Source: CAZLDI01 sp964558415 (GTDB lineage Bacteria; Chloroflexota; Dehalococcoidia; SM23-28-2; RBG-16-64-32). From it: a DNA stretch of 64,000 nucleotides. The position numbers were made by a program, and so were the translations under genes. The stretch covers positions 1 to 64,000 of the forward strand of contig CAZLDI010000011.1 of assembly GCA_964558415.1 (NCBI GenBank), written 5' to 3'. The notes beneath the pieces are model-generated. The model was not told the origin of the DNA. It did not search any database and was given only the letters and a program-made list of their open reading frames with translations. Each line of letters starts with the position of its first letter. The first letter of the stretch is position 1. Shown one piece after another: positions 36,228 through 44,737 of the stretch.

Positions 36228-37019
36228 CTACGGGTGGGTGGCCCAGATGTCGAGGCGGACGTAGTCGGCGACGAAGGGGGGGCCGTGGCGGGCGATGGTC
36301 TCGTGGATGACGGCGCGGAGGAAGTCGTCCTGGAGCGCGGGCGGGAGGGCGGCGACGTGGCGCTGGAGGATGATGGTGCGCAGGTAGAGGACGGCGTCGT
36401 CTTCGGCGTCGAACGGGACGCCGGAGGGGAAGAGCGAGGTACGGACGTCGGTCCAGCCGGCGCGTTCCAGGGACGCTTTCGCCTCCTCGGCGGAGCGGTA
36501 TTTGCGGAACTCGGCGGAGCCTTCGAGGTGGGGCGCGAATTCCGGTCGCTGCGCCACGGCCTCGGTCGCGGCCATGAGGCGGACGATGTTGGCGCCGCCG
36601 CCGCATTGGGCGCGCAGGCGGCCGCCCGGTTTCGTCGCGCGCAGCAGGCAGCCGAAGAGGGCGTCATCGTCGGGGATCCAGTGGAAGACGGCGTTGGAGA
36701 AGACGACGTCCACCTGTTCGGGGAGCGCGAAGTCCGTGAGGCCGGCGCGCAGGGGGATTACGTTGGCGATGCGGCGGTCGTTGAGGGTGGCGGTGAGCTT
36801 TTCGATCATGTCGGGGGAGCTGTCGAGGGCGTAGATCTTGCCGGCGGGGAGGCGCTGGAGCAGGTCGAAGGTGACGGAGCCGGAGCCGCAGCCGGCGTCG
36901 AGGACGGTTTCGTCGCCGCGCAGGTGGAGGTCGTCGATGACGGCCTGGGCCCAGCGGCGCATGGGGGTGCCGATGCGGTCATAGACTTCGGCGTTCCAGT
37001 GGGTGCGGCCGGTGGTCAT
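36228..37019 (-). CDS. SAM-dependent methyltransferase (trans-aconitate methyltransferase-like)
   Basis: A 263-residue class I methyltransferase. Motif I is 'VLDAGCGSGSVTFDLLQRLP' (about residues 39-58), followed by 'IYALDSSPDMIEKL', 'VDVVFSNAVFHWIPD' and 'KPGGRLRAQCGG'. The HWIPD segment and C-terminal all-helical cap are typical of Tam-like enzymes that methylate small carboxylic acids. Substrate is inferred from family only. ATG at 37019 is chosen; a GTG at 37028 is possible. Its 3' end is present in two extra broken copies to the left. Confidence 0.85.
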   Translation of the reverse strand: MTTGRTHWNAEVYDRIGTPMRRWAQAVIDDLHLRGDETVLDAGCGSGSVTFDLLQRLPAGKIYALDSSPDMIEKLTATLNDRRIANVIPLRAGLTDFALPEQVDVVFSNAVFHWIPDDDALFGCLLRATKPGGRLRAQCGGGANIVRLMAATEAVAQRPEFAPHLEGSAEFRKYRSAEEAKASLERAGWTDVRTSLFPSGVPFDAEDDAVLYLRTIILQRHVAALPPALQDDFLRAVIHETIARHGPPFVADYVRLDIWATHP

Positions 37020-37028
37020 ATTGGCCAC

Positions 37029-37155
37029 AGATTAGCACAGAGTATGGTCCACAGAGGGTACGGAGGCTCTGGCCACGGATTAGCACGGATTATCGCGGAT
37101 GGGTTTGGGGGATGGTCCACAGAGGGGCACAGAGGGGCACGCGGGTTTGGATATT
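37029..37155. repeat. cacagag-type repeats
   Basis: Contains 'ccacagagggtacgg' and 'ccacggattagcacgg' units that match the repeat blocks elsewhere. No gene is supported between 37029 and 37519. Confidence 0.7.
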
Positions 37156-37556
37156 TGGCCGCGGATTAGCACGGATTATCGCGGATGGGTTTGGGTGGAG
37201 TCAGGCTGAAGCCTGACTCCCGGGGTGGGTGGCGATCGGCGTGTTGGCAGGGCGGTGGCGGCGGGGGAGGCCTGAAGGCGCTCCAGCTACGGAGCGCTAC
37301 GGCCTGGCGGGGGCGGCGGACATGGCGGCCTGGCCACAGATTAGCACAGAGTATGGTCCACAGAGGGTACGGAGGCTCTGGCCGCGGATTAGCACGGATT
37401 ATCGCGGATGGGTTTGGGTGGAGTCAGGCTGAAGCCTGACTCCCGGGGTGGGTGGCGATCGGCGTGTTGGCAGGGCGGTGGCGGCGGGGGAGGCCTGAAG
37501 GCGCTCCAGCTACGGAGCGCTACGGCCTGGCGGGGGCGGCGGACATGGCGGCCTGG
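37156..37556. repeat. Exact 178-base direct duplication overlapping a gene end
   Basis: 37156-37333 and 37379-37556 are identical as far as I can read (offset 223). Each contains the short palindrome 'gtcaggctgaagcctgac' and 'ggcgctccagctacggagcgc'. The right copy includes the last 37 bases of the DinB-like gene; the left copy is therefore a duplicated gene tail. Perfect identity implies a recent event. Confidence 0.85.
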
Positions 37557-38116
37557 TAGCCCTGGACTACGGGGTGCTGGATCCAGGCTTTGAGGGTGGG
37601 GTCGGCGGCGCGTTCGGGGAGGGCCTTGAGCATGTCGACGGCGTGGATGGGGTCGTGGAGGGCCCAGCCGCGCAGGAAGACGCGCAGGGGGAGGGTGGCG
37701 GCGCTGCGCTTGGCGTCGCCGGTGAAGTGCATGAGCTGCGCGATATTCTCGTCCGAGAGGCGCTCCATGCTCTCGATGAGGGCGGCGCGGTTGCGCGACG
37801 CCTCGTCGAGGATTCGGTCGAGCGGCCAGTCGCGGCGCTCGGCGACGAGGCCGTCGTTGAGGGCGTCGATGTCGAAGCGGCTGCCGTCGGCGTTGCGCTC
37901 CACGTCTGCGGCGCGGCCGGCCGCGGTGGCCTCGAACGTGCGGGCCACCGTCGGGTCGAGGGTGCCGAGGTGGCTGATGAAGTCCTTGACGAGCCAGGTG
38001 CTGTCGGGCACGGGGCGGGACAGCTCTTCGTCGCTGAGGGAGCGGCAGAAGGCCTCGAACTTCTCGCGGTTGTCGCGGATGCGGGCGATTACTTTGGTGA
38101 CGGTTTCGCTGGTCAT
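37520..38116 (-). CDS. DinB / maleylpyruvate isomerase-like protein
   Basis: A 198-residue four-helix protein. 'MTSETVTKVIARIRDNREKF' then 'STWLVKDFISHLGTLD' fits the DinB_2/MDMPI_N superfamily, in which three His/Asp residues hold a metal; the first is in 'ISHLGT', others in 'ALHDPIHAVDML'. Relatives are thiol-dependent transferases or isomerases. ATG at 38116 has a good ribosome binding site (gaaggag, 8 nt upstream). The open frame upstream is not family-like. Confidence 0.75.
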   Translation of the reverse strand: MTSETVTKVIARIRDNREKFEAFCRSLSDEELSRPVPDSTWLVKDFISHLGTLDPTVARTFEATAAGRAADVERNADGSRFDIDALNDGLVAERRDWPLDRILDEASRNRAALIESMERLSDENIAQLMHFTGDAKRSAATLPLRVFLRGWALHDPIHAVDMLKALPERAADPTLKAWIQHPVVQGYQAAMSAAPARP

Positions 38117-38221
38117 GGGGCAGGCTCCTTCAGCGGTCGGGCGAACCCTCCTGGCGACGGACAAGCTCTTGGGACGGAAGTATACCGCAACGGGCGGCGG
38201 CGGACGGGCGTCTTACAGGTT

Positions 38222-38425
38222 ATGAGGCACCCGTTTTGCGACGCGACTCTGGCGCGCCTAGTGCTCCGCCTACGGGCGGACAAGATGCTCCGCGAGGAGG
38301 GTGAGACGCTGAGCCAGGTAATGTGGTGCCTGGCGTTTATCGGGCTTGTGGGCGTGGTGGTTGTGCTGGGGCACGATCACATCGCGCCGTTCTGGCGGGA
38401 GTTCGTGGGGGACCCGACGCGATAG
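38222..38425 (+). CDS. Small membrane protein, unknown
   Basis: A 67-residue reading frame with a basic N-terminus and one hydrophobic helix 'VMWCLAFIGLVGVVVVLGH' at about residues 33-51. The composition (mixed, ordinary codon use) looks like a real single-pass membrane protein, and it lies between the DinB gene and a repeat block with no competing gene. No family recognised, and no clear ribosome binding site. Confidence 0.4.
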   Translation: MRHPFCDATLARLVLRLRADKMLREEGETLSQVMWCLAFIGLVGVVVVLGHDHIAPFWREFVGDPTR

Positions 38426-38433
38426 GGGCGAGG

Positions 38434-38784
38434 TGGTCCACAGAGGGCACAGAGGGGCACGGAAGGTTTGGGTGGGATTGACCGCGAGGACACGGAAGGT
38501 TTGGCCGCGGATTGGCGCGGATTGGGCGCGGATGGGGTTTCTTGAGGTGGTCCACAGAGGGCACGGAAGGGTGCAGAGGGCGGACGGCCACGCGGGGCCA
38601 CCGAGGGGCAGAGAAGGGCACGGGTCCACAGAGGGCACAGAGGGGGCACGGAAGACACAGATTGACGCTGATTGAACCCACAGATGAGCACAGAGGCTTT
38701 GCTCGCGGGAGAGGGGCGGGTTTGAAACCCGCCCTACGGGTGGCTCAATCGGCATTTTTGGAGCGGCATCAGCGCTCGTCTGGC
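38434..38784. repeat. cacagag repeat block with solo palindrome
   Basis: About 110 bases around 38460-38570 repeat the block at 20691-20800 almost exactly. More 'ccacagagggcacagagg' units follow to about 38700, and a solo palindrome of the 93-bp element (gggcgggtttgaaacccgccc, in halves gggcgggtttg and aaacccgccc) lies at 38714-38734. No gene is supported. Confidence 0.75.
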
Positions 38785-41700
38785 TCAGCGCACGACGAAT
38801 GTACCTCCGTCGCTGCGGCCCCAGACCTCCGGGAAGTACTGCTCGTGGGCCGTGGCCGGCGGGAGCTTGAACTCGCCGGGCGTTGTGGCCTGGGCGAAGT
38901 AGGTGTACTCATACACCCCCTTCGGCACAAAGCGCGCGAAGAGCGCGACGCGATTGTCGCGAATGTCGGTGTGCCCGAAGGGGCTGTAACGCCAGCTCAC
39001 CTGGTACGCCTTGCGCTGCTCCTCGTATAGAGTCTGGCGCAGCTCCGGCGGCGTGGTCTTGAGACTTGCGTCGATCGGCTCCAGGCCCGCCGGCAGATAG
39101 TCCTCAAGCGTCAGGAAGTTCAGGTCGGAGGGCGCCAGTAGCGTCACCTTCACCTTTACGATGTCGCCCAGTTTCGCCTCTGTGAGCGGCGTCTCGCCAT
39201 CGGCGGAGAAGTACTCATGTGAGACACCGATGCCGTGGTTCGCTGCTTCGACGTCCTGAGCGGGGGTGAAGTACCGCAAATGGGCCGTGTAATAGAGTCG
39301 CCCCGCAGCGCTGGAAGGGCTGCGCGCGATCGTCAGCTCGTTCAGCGTGTCTTTGAGGAGGTCATTCATCTGGATGGCTACTCTGTCCTCCTGGTGCACC
39401 TTCCCCGCCTCGGCGCTGCCCTCCAGTTTGGTATCGCCGTTCAGGCGGACGCGGTAGGCGAAGGCGGCCTGGGCGTCCTTGCGCACGATCATGAAGTCGG
39501 TGATGGCGAGCAGGGCGACGGCCGTGTCGTGCGTCGACTCCCAGTGGCCTTCTTTGCGCGCCGCCATGAGCCAGCGCATCGTGCCGTCCACGAGCGGGTG
39601 CTCCGGCTGGAACTCAGTGAACGCCTGAAGCACCTGGGCTGTCGTCAGGACGCTGTTGCCGAAGATGTCCGGGTTGTACTCCTCCTCTTCCCAGTGATTG
39701 CCGGTGGCGGATGGGATGGCGGCGGCACGGAGGTCGGCCAGCAGCGAGGTCAGGCGCGGGTCGTCCTGCGCGCCCCCACTCAGCTTGATAGCGAGGGCGA
39801 TCCAGGCTTTCGCGGTGTTGCTGAGGCTGGCTCGCTGCTCCGCCAGGGCGAAGCTCCGGCCCAGATCGCCGCGCTCATCACGGGCCAGGGCGTACAGGAT
39901 GTAGGCGCGCATGTCGTACTCCGGCGTGAGCACGTCGCGCTGCTTATCGAGCTGTCCGATCAGGTAGACGGCCGCCTGCTCCTCAACCTGAGGGTCCACG
40001 CTCACGCCCGCCCGCTTCGCCTCGCCCAGCCCAATGAGCACATAAGCGGTCACGGCTGGATCGGAGGCATCGTCGGACCACCAGCCCCAGCCACCATCGC
40101 TGCGCTGGTGATTATAGAGGCGCTGCACCGAGCGCCGGACCAGCGCATCGACATCGTCTCCACCGGCGCTGACACCCGTCAGGCCGAGTTCGTCGACGGC
40201 CTGCTGGAGGGCGAGGCGGGGCAGGAAGCGGCTCACGGTGGCCTCGGCGCTCTCGTCAGGGTGCTCCCGGATGTAAGCCAACGCCGTGTTCACGCCCGAT
40301 GCGAGCGAAGGCGAGACACTAACGGTGAGCTCTCCGGCGTCGGGGCGGACGTAGTAGGGGACATGAACTCCTTCTGATGCCTCGTCTGTTACCTCGCCCG
40401 CTGTGGCGACGGTCTCCGGTGTATAGAAGCCATAAAGAGGCAGCGTGACTTGAACGGAGTCTGAGACAGCGCCGCCCTTCGCCTCGAAAGTGAGGCTGAC
40501 GCTGGAACCGCCGACTGGCGCAGTGACGCTCCAACGTACGAGTGCGTCGTCGCCGGGTTCGACTCTCACCGACTGCGTAGGCTCGCCTTCAACGTTGACT
40601 CCTTCGGCGCTCAGCGACACCTGGAGGTCGAGCGCGGTGCGGGTGAAGTTGTGAACGATCGCGCCCAGGAAGGCGTGGTCATCGACGACGAGGAAGCGCG
40701 GCACAACCGGACGGACGATCAGGTCTTTGGACGCGATGATCTCGTTGCTGGCCTCGCCAACTTTCGTATCAGTCGTGAAGCCGCGGGCGGTGAGACGCCA
40801 GGTGGTGAGGGTGTCGGGGAGGGGCACCTCAACCGTCGCCCTGCCATCGCGGTCCGTCACTAAAGCGGGCTCCCAAAATGCGGTGTTGGGGAAGAACGTA
40901 CGGGTCTGGTCGCCGGGGCCGCCGCCACCGCCTTTGCCGCCGTCCTGTTGGCGGTTGATGGCCAGCTCGTTGGTGCGATCGATGGAGACGGCGAAGGTGG
41001 AGCCGGTCAGCACGCTCAGTGGTCGCTGTCGCCAGAACGCCTCGAGTACCGGGCCTGCGAAGTCGTCCTGGAGCGAGAGGACTGACTTGTCAACGAGCGC
41101 TAGCGAAAGCTCCGCCGAGACGCCCTTGCCCTTGCTGTCGGTTGTCCGAATGCTGTACGTAACAGTGTCGCGCGGCTCGTAGCTATCGCGGTCCGCTTCG
41201 ATGGAGATGGTGATCTCCTTCTGGTCCGTGGACACTCTGAGTTCCACGAGACCGAACTTCACCTGGGGCATCGGGTTATCCGTTGTGGGCGACTTGAACA
41301 GGGTGACGCCGATGTACACGTTCGGAATGTGTTCTGACGTGATTGGGATCTCGATGATATCGGAGTTCGTCTGAAAGTCGCGGAGATCGTGCTTCATCAG
41401 GCGGCCCCGCTCCTGGGTGATCAGCCCGCGGCTGGCTTCGAAGGGCGCGGCTACGAGGATCTTCGCTGTATCACCCGGGCTGTATTCGGTCTTGTCGGCG
41501 ACGAGCTGGATGATGTCGTCGTTGCCGACGAACCAGCTGGCGTACTCCGCGCTCGACGCCCAGACGAAGGCGGCTGACTTTATGGCGTTGCCAGCACTAT
41601 CCTGCGCCTGCGCCACGATGTAGTACTGGCCGCTGGAGGCAGGTGTGAAACCGGCCTCGCCTTCGCCGTTGGCGCCGGTCGTCGCCTTGATCGTCTGAAT

Positions 41701-44700
41701 CAGGGTATCCTCCGCCTCGCTGCGATAGCGCTGCTCGCCTTCGGAGTCGCGTTCACGCACGGTGCGCCACCGGCGTTGATAAACGCTGAGCGTCAGCGGC
41801 ACATTGCGCACGGCCTCGCCATCGGGATCGACGGTCAGAAGCTGCAGTTTTGCCTCACCGCCGGCGATGGCGATGTAGGATTCAGGCTTCACGCCGATGT
41901 AGAACCGCCCCTTGTGCACGGGGACGGCGCTGAAGGCACCCACGGACTGCCCGTTCTGGTCCGTGGCGGTCGCCTCCAGCGTGAATGTCTGGCTTCCGGG
42001 ATCGCTAGAGACGTCCGCGGGCAGGCTGAACGCCAGCTTGCCCGCGGCATCCGTCTGGCCAGCGCCCTGTCCGCGGATGAACTGCTCCTGCTGAAAGAAC
42101 GGCCCTTCGGAGAAGTAGAACTGCTGAGGCGAATCCGTAAAACTGTAGCCGGGGTAGTCTTCGTGGTCGAAGAAGTAATCCTGCGACGTGACCTGCCAGC
42201 TCACCTGCGCGTTGGCCAGCGGCGCGCCGAAGAAGAGGTCCGCGGCGACGGTAGCGTTGATCGTGTCACCGCTAAAGTACTCCTCTTTGTTGGACGCGAC
42301 GTTGACCTCGAATTCTGGCTTGCGGAACTCCGCCACGCGGAACGACACGTAGGCGATGGTTGGCACGTATTGGTCCGGCGACGCACCGTACTCAACGATC
42401 TGGGCGTAGTAGACGCCCGTCGAGGCCTCTGGGCTGAGGTCAAACCGAGTGTCGAAGGCGCCCATGCGTGAAAGACCTGCAGACTGGCTCGTGAGGAGCC
42501 GGCCTTGAGCGTCGCGGACACTGAAGGTGAGGTTGGCTCCAGTCGGCAGCGAGTAGCGGGCGTCATCATCAGTGCGAATCACGCTCTTGAAATAGACCGT
42601 CTCGCCCGGACGGTAGATAGGCCGGTCGGTATACAGGTGTCCCACGAGGTCCGGCAACGAGAACTGGAAGTTGAGGTCCGGGCTGAAGTTGTACGGCTGG
42701 ATGCCATCGCCCCAGGCGGTCGAAGCCAGCACCGTCCGTCCCGCGGCTGAGGCCGATACGTAGTAGGACTGGTACTCATTGGGTACGGCCGGGAGATCGA
42801 TGCGCGCCACGCCTTGACTGTCAGTGCTCCCTTTCGCGAGCGGCGCGCCGCTCGCGTTGAGCACATCCAAGGGGAGTCCGGCCATCGCGTCGCCCGAATT
42901 CATGTCCACCAGCCAGACGAGCAGGTGGCGCTCTGTCAGCTTGGTGGTGACGTTGACGCTGCTGACGACGATGGGCATCTCGTCGATATAAGCGGACGCC
43001 TCGGATGATGTAACCCTCAGGAAATAGACGCCCTCAGCCAACTTTCCGCCATCGGCAGCCAGCCGCGTTGAAGTGACGACTGACTCATTGAGAGGCGGGT
43101 TGTCTATCGACTCGCTCCAGCCTCTGACCAAGGCGGATGCCGGCGGAGAGTACGGGGCGGCCCCCTTCGGTTGTTCGCGGTCGATCAGCGCGCTGCGGTC
43201 GATGCGATAGAGCGCGAAGTCAAGCTGGTGCAGGTTCCAGGAGGTAGCGCTGATCGTCGGTTCGCGGTAGGCGTTGAAGGTGCCGGAGATGGAGGCGCGA
43301 AAGATCCTGAAACCGGGCAGGAGCCGGTCAGTCACGAAGTTCAGATCCAGCGGCGCGGCCAGCCTCTGCCCGTAACGGTCGGTGGCCTGGGTGCTGAGGG
43401 TGACTCGATATGCGGACGAGGGCTTCATCTGGAAGCCGATGTACAGGACCAGGCGATTCTCCTGCCAACTGAAGTAGGGATCGTCTATCGGCTTCGGGGT
43501 GATCACGATGTTGTCCTCGACGGACTGTTCGTTCATCGGGTTTGTGAAGGTGATAGTCACGCCATACGGGGGAGCGCGCTGATCGCCGTTGGCAGGCGTG
43601 GTGGAGGCGACGCGCGGCACGCCGACTGTGGTGAAGCTCCAGCGTACGTCGCCGGCCATCACAGCCTGAGAATCGCGCGCCTTTACGCCTGCGTGAACGA
43701 TCGCCTCAAACGTCGTCGAGAGCGCAAGGGGCCGCACCGGCCGGAAGACGAACGTCCGGCTGTCCGGCGATTCGAACGATCCAGCGACAGGCGCCCCACC
43801 TTGCGGAGACAGCGAGAAACCCGCCTGCGCTGTCACGGAATCGACGGGCTGGTTGAACTCAACCTTGATCTCCGGCAGAGGCGCGACGAATTTGCTGTTG
43901 TCAGGCGGCAAGAAAACGGACACGCCAGGCGAAAGCGTCGTGAAGGAAAAGACATAGTCCTCGTGGAGCTGCGCGCCGAGCTGGTTGGCCAGCCCTGCCT
44001 TCAGCGTGGCGGTGTAGCTGGTGGCGGGTGTCCAGCCCTGGCCTGCCGGCTGGAACGCGTAGATCGATGTATTCAACCAGTGGCCCGCGCCCTCGGTCAC
44101 CGGATCGAACGTGACGATATTTTCAGGGCCGCGCTCAGCGATTACGGTAAGCGGGGCGACCGAGCGACTGAACTGAAGCATGACCGCCGCGTCCAGTGCG
44201 ACTTCGCGCGAGCCGTCTTCGGGGAAGACGGACGAGACTTCAAGCCTGCCATCGGTGGTGAAGCTGAAATCCAGGCCGACGGGGTCCGCGCCCGCCGGCA
44301 GCGCCGATCCGGGCAGGGCGAGCGCCACGCTGTAGGTGACTCCTCTCGCGAACCCGGGCCACTCAGGACGGAAGGTGAGGACGTCGCCCTCGAACTGCTT
44401 GCTGCCTTTGGGCTCGTTGCTGATCACGAGCGCCTTTACGGCGGCGTCCCGGTCCAGATTTCCCGCCAGCCTGACCTGCACCGGCGTCATCGGATGCACA
44501 AGCCCACCGCTCATGCCAATGACCTCGACACAGAGCGGTTTGGGGCAGTTGGATCCGGATCCGGATCCGTCGCCCTCGAAGGCGAGGACGACAGCGACAG
44601 CAGCGGCCAAGATAAGCGCAGTTGCAGCGCCGCCGGCGGCGATCTTCTGCGGCCGAGTGAGCTGGAGCCAGCGGTCGCGCGCCCGATGCGCCAACGGCTG

Positions 44701-44727
44701 GAAAACGGACCTTATTCTGGATAGCAT
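38785..44727 (-). CDS. Bacterial alpha-2-macroglobulin-family protein lacking the thioester
   Basis: A 1980-residue envelope protein. An N-terminal transmembrane or signal-anchor helix at about residues 27-49 is followed by Ig-like macroglobulin domains ('RPIYRPGETVYFKSVIRTDD' at about 750-770 is the MG2 hallmark), an alpha-2-macroglobulin core ('FPNTAFWEPALVTDRDGRA') and a toroidal helical TED domain ('GGWGWWSDDASDPAVTAYVL'). In thioester members the TED opens with a CxEQ motif before SRFLP; here the aligned text (bases about 40219-40265) is DESAEATVSRFLP, with Ser for Cys and Ala for Gln, so no thioester can form. It lies 10 bases after pbpC, as in the E. coli pbpC-yfhM pair, suggesting a periplasmic protease trap that guards the cell wall. 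Confidence 0.9.
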   Translation of the reverse strand: MLSRIRSVFQPLAHRARDRWLQLTRPQKIAAGGAATALILAAAVAVVLAFEGDGSGSGSNCPKPLCVEVIGMSGGLVHPMTPVQVRLAGNLDRDAAVKALVISNEPKGSKQFEGDVLTFRPEWPGFARGVTYSVALALPGSALPAGADPVGLDFSFTTDGRLEVSSVFPEDGSREVALDAAVMLQFSRSVAPLTVIAERGPENIVTFDPVTEGAGHWLNTSIYAFQPAGQGWTPATSYTATLKAGLANQLGAQLHEDYVFSFTTLSPGVSVFLPPDNSKFVAPLPEIKVEFNQPVDSVTAQAGFSLSPQGGAPVAGSFESPDSRTFVFRPVRPLALSTTFEAIVHAGVKARDSQAVMAGDVRWSFTTVGVPRVASTTPANGDQRAPPYGVTITFTNPMNEQSVEDNIVITPKPIDDPYFSWQENRLVLYIGFQMKPSSAYRVTLSTQATDRYGQRLAAPLDLNFVTDRLLPGFRIFRASISGTFNAYREPTISATSWNLHQLDFALYRIDRSALIDREQPKGAAPYSPPASALVRGWSESIDNPPLNESVVTSTRLAADGGKLAEGVYFLRVTSSEASAYIDEMPIVVSSVNVTTKLTERHLLVWLVDMNSGDAMAGLPLDVLNASGAPLAKGSTDSQGVARIDLPAVPNEYQSYYVSASAAGRTVLASTAWGDGIQPYNFSPDLNFQFSLPDLVGHLYTDRPIYRPGETVYFKSVIRTDDDARYSLPTGANLTFSVRDAQGRLLTSQSAGLSRMGAFDTRFDLSPEASTGVYYAQIVEYGASPDQYVPTIAYVSFRVAEFRKPEFEVNVASNKEEYFSGDTINATVAADLFFGAPLANAQVSWQVTSQDYFFDHEDYPGYSFTDSPQQFYFSEGPFFQQEQFIRGQGAGQTDAAGKLAFSLPADVSSDPGSQTFTLEATATDQNGQSVGAFSAVPVHKGRFYIGVKPESYIAIAGGEAKLQLLTVDPDGEAVRNVPLTLSVYQRRWRTVRERDSEGEQRYRSEAEDTLIQTIKATTGANGEGEAGFTPASSGQYYIVAQAQDSAGNAIKSAAFVWASSAEYASWFVGNDDIIQLVADKTEYSPGDTAKILVAAPFEASRGLITQERGRLMKHDLRDFQTNSDIIEIPITSEHIPNVYIGVTLFKSPTTDNPMPQVKFGLVELRVSTDQKEITISIEADRDSYEPRDTVTYSIRTTDSKGKGVSAELSLALVDKSVLSLQDDFAGPVLEAFWRQRPLSVLTGSTFAVSIDRTNELAINRQQDGGKGGGGGPGDQTRTFFPNTAFWEPALVTDRDGRATVEVPLPDTLTTWRLTARGFTTDTKVGEASNEIIASKDLIVRPVVPRFLVVDDHAFLGAIVHNFTRTALDLQVSLSAEGVNVEGEPTQSVRVEPGDDALVRWSVTAPVGGSSVSLTFEAKGGAVSDSVQVTLPLYGFYTPETVATAGEVTDEASEGVHVPYYVRPDAGELTVSVSPSLASGVNTALAYIREHPDESAEATVSRFLPRLALQQAVDELGLTGVSAGGDDVDALVRRSVQRLYNHQRSDGGWGWWSDDASDPAVTAYVLIGLGEAKRAGVSVDPQVEEQAAVYLIGQLDKQRDVLTPEYDMRAYILYALARDERGDLGRSFALAEQRASLSNTAKAWIALAIKLSGGAQDDPRLTSLLADLRAAAIPSATGNHWEEEEYNPDIFGNSVLTTAQVLQAFTEFQPEHPLVDGTMRWLMAARKEGHWESTHDTAVALLAITDFMIVRKDAQAAFAYRVRLNGDTKLEGSAEAGKVHQEDRVAIQMNDLLKDTLNELTIARSPSSAAGRLYYTAHLRYFTPAQDVEAANHGIGVSHEYFSADGETPLTEAKLGDIVKVKVTLLAPSDLNFLTLEDYLPAGLEPIDASLKTTPPELRQTLYEEQRKAYQVSWRYSPFGHTDIRDNRVALFARFVPKGVYEYTYFAQATTPGEFKLPPATAHEQYFPEVWGRSDGGTFVVR

Positions 44728-44737
44728 GGCTTCCTCC

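Noticed and set aside
43171..44724. 517-residue plus-strand protein
   Set aside because: Antisense to the macroglobulin gene, which has unambiguous motifs.
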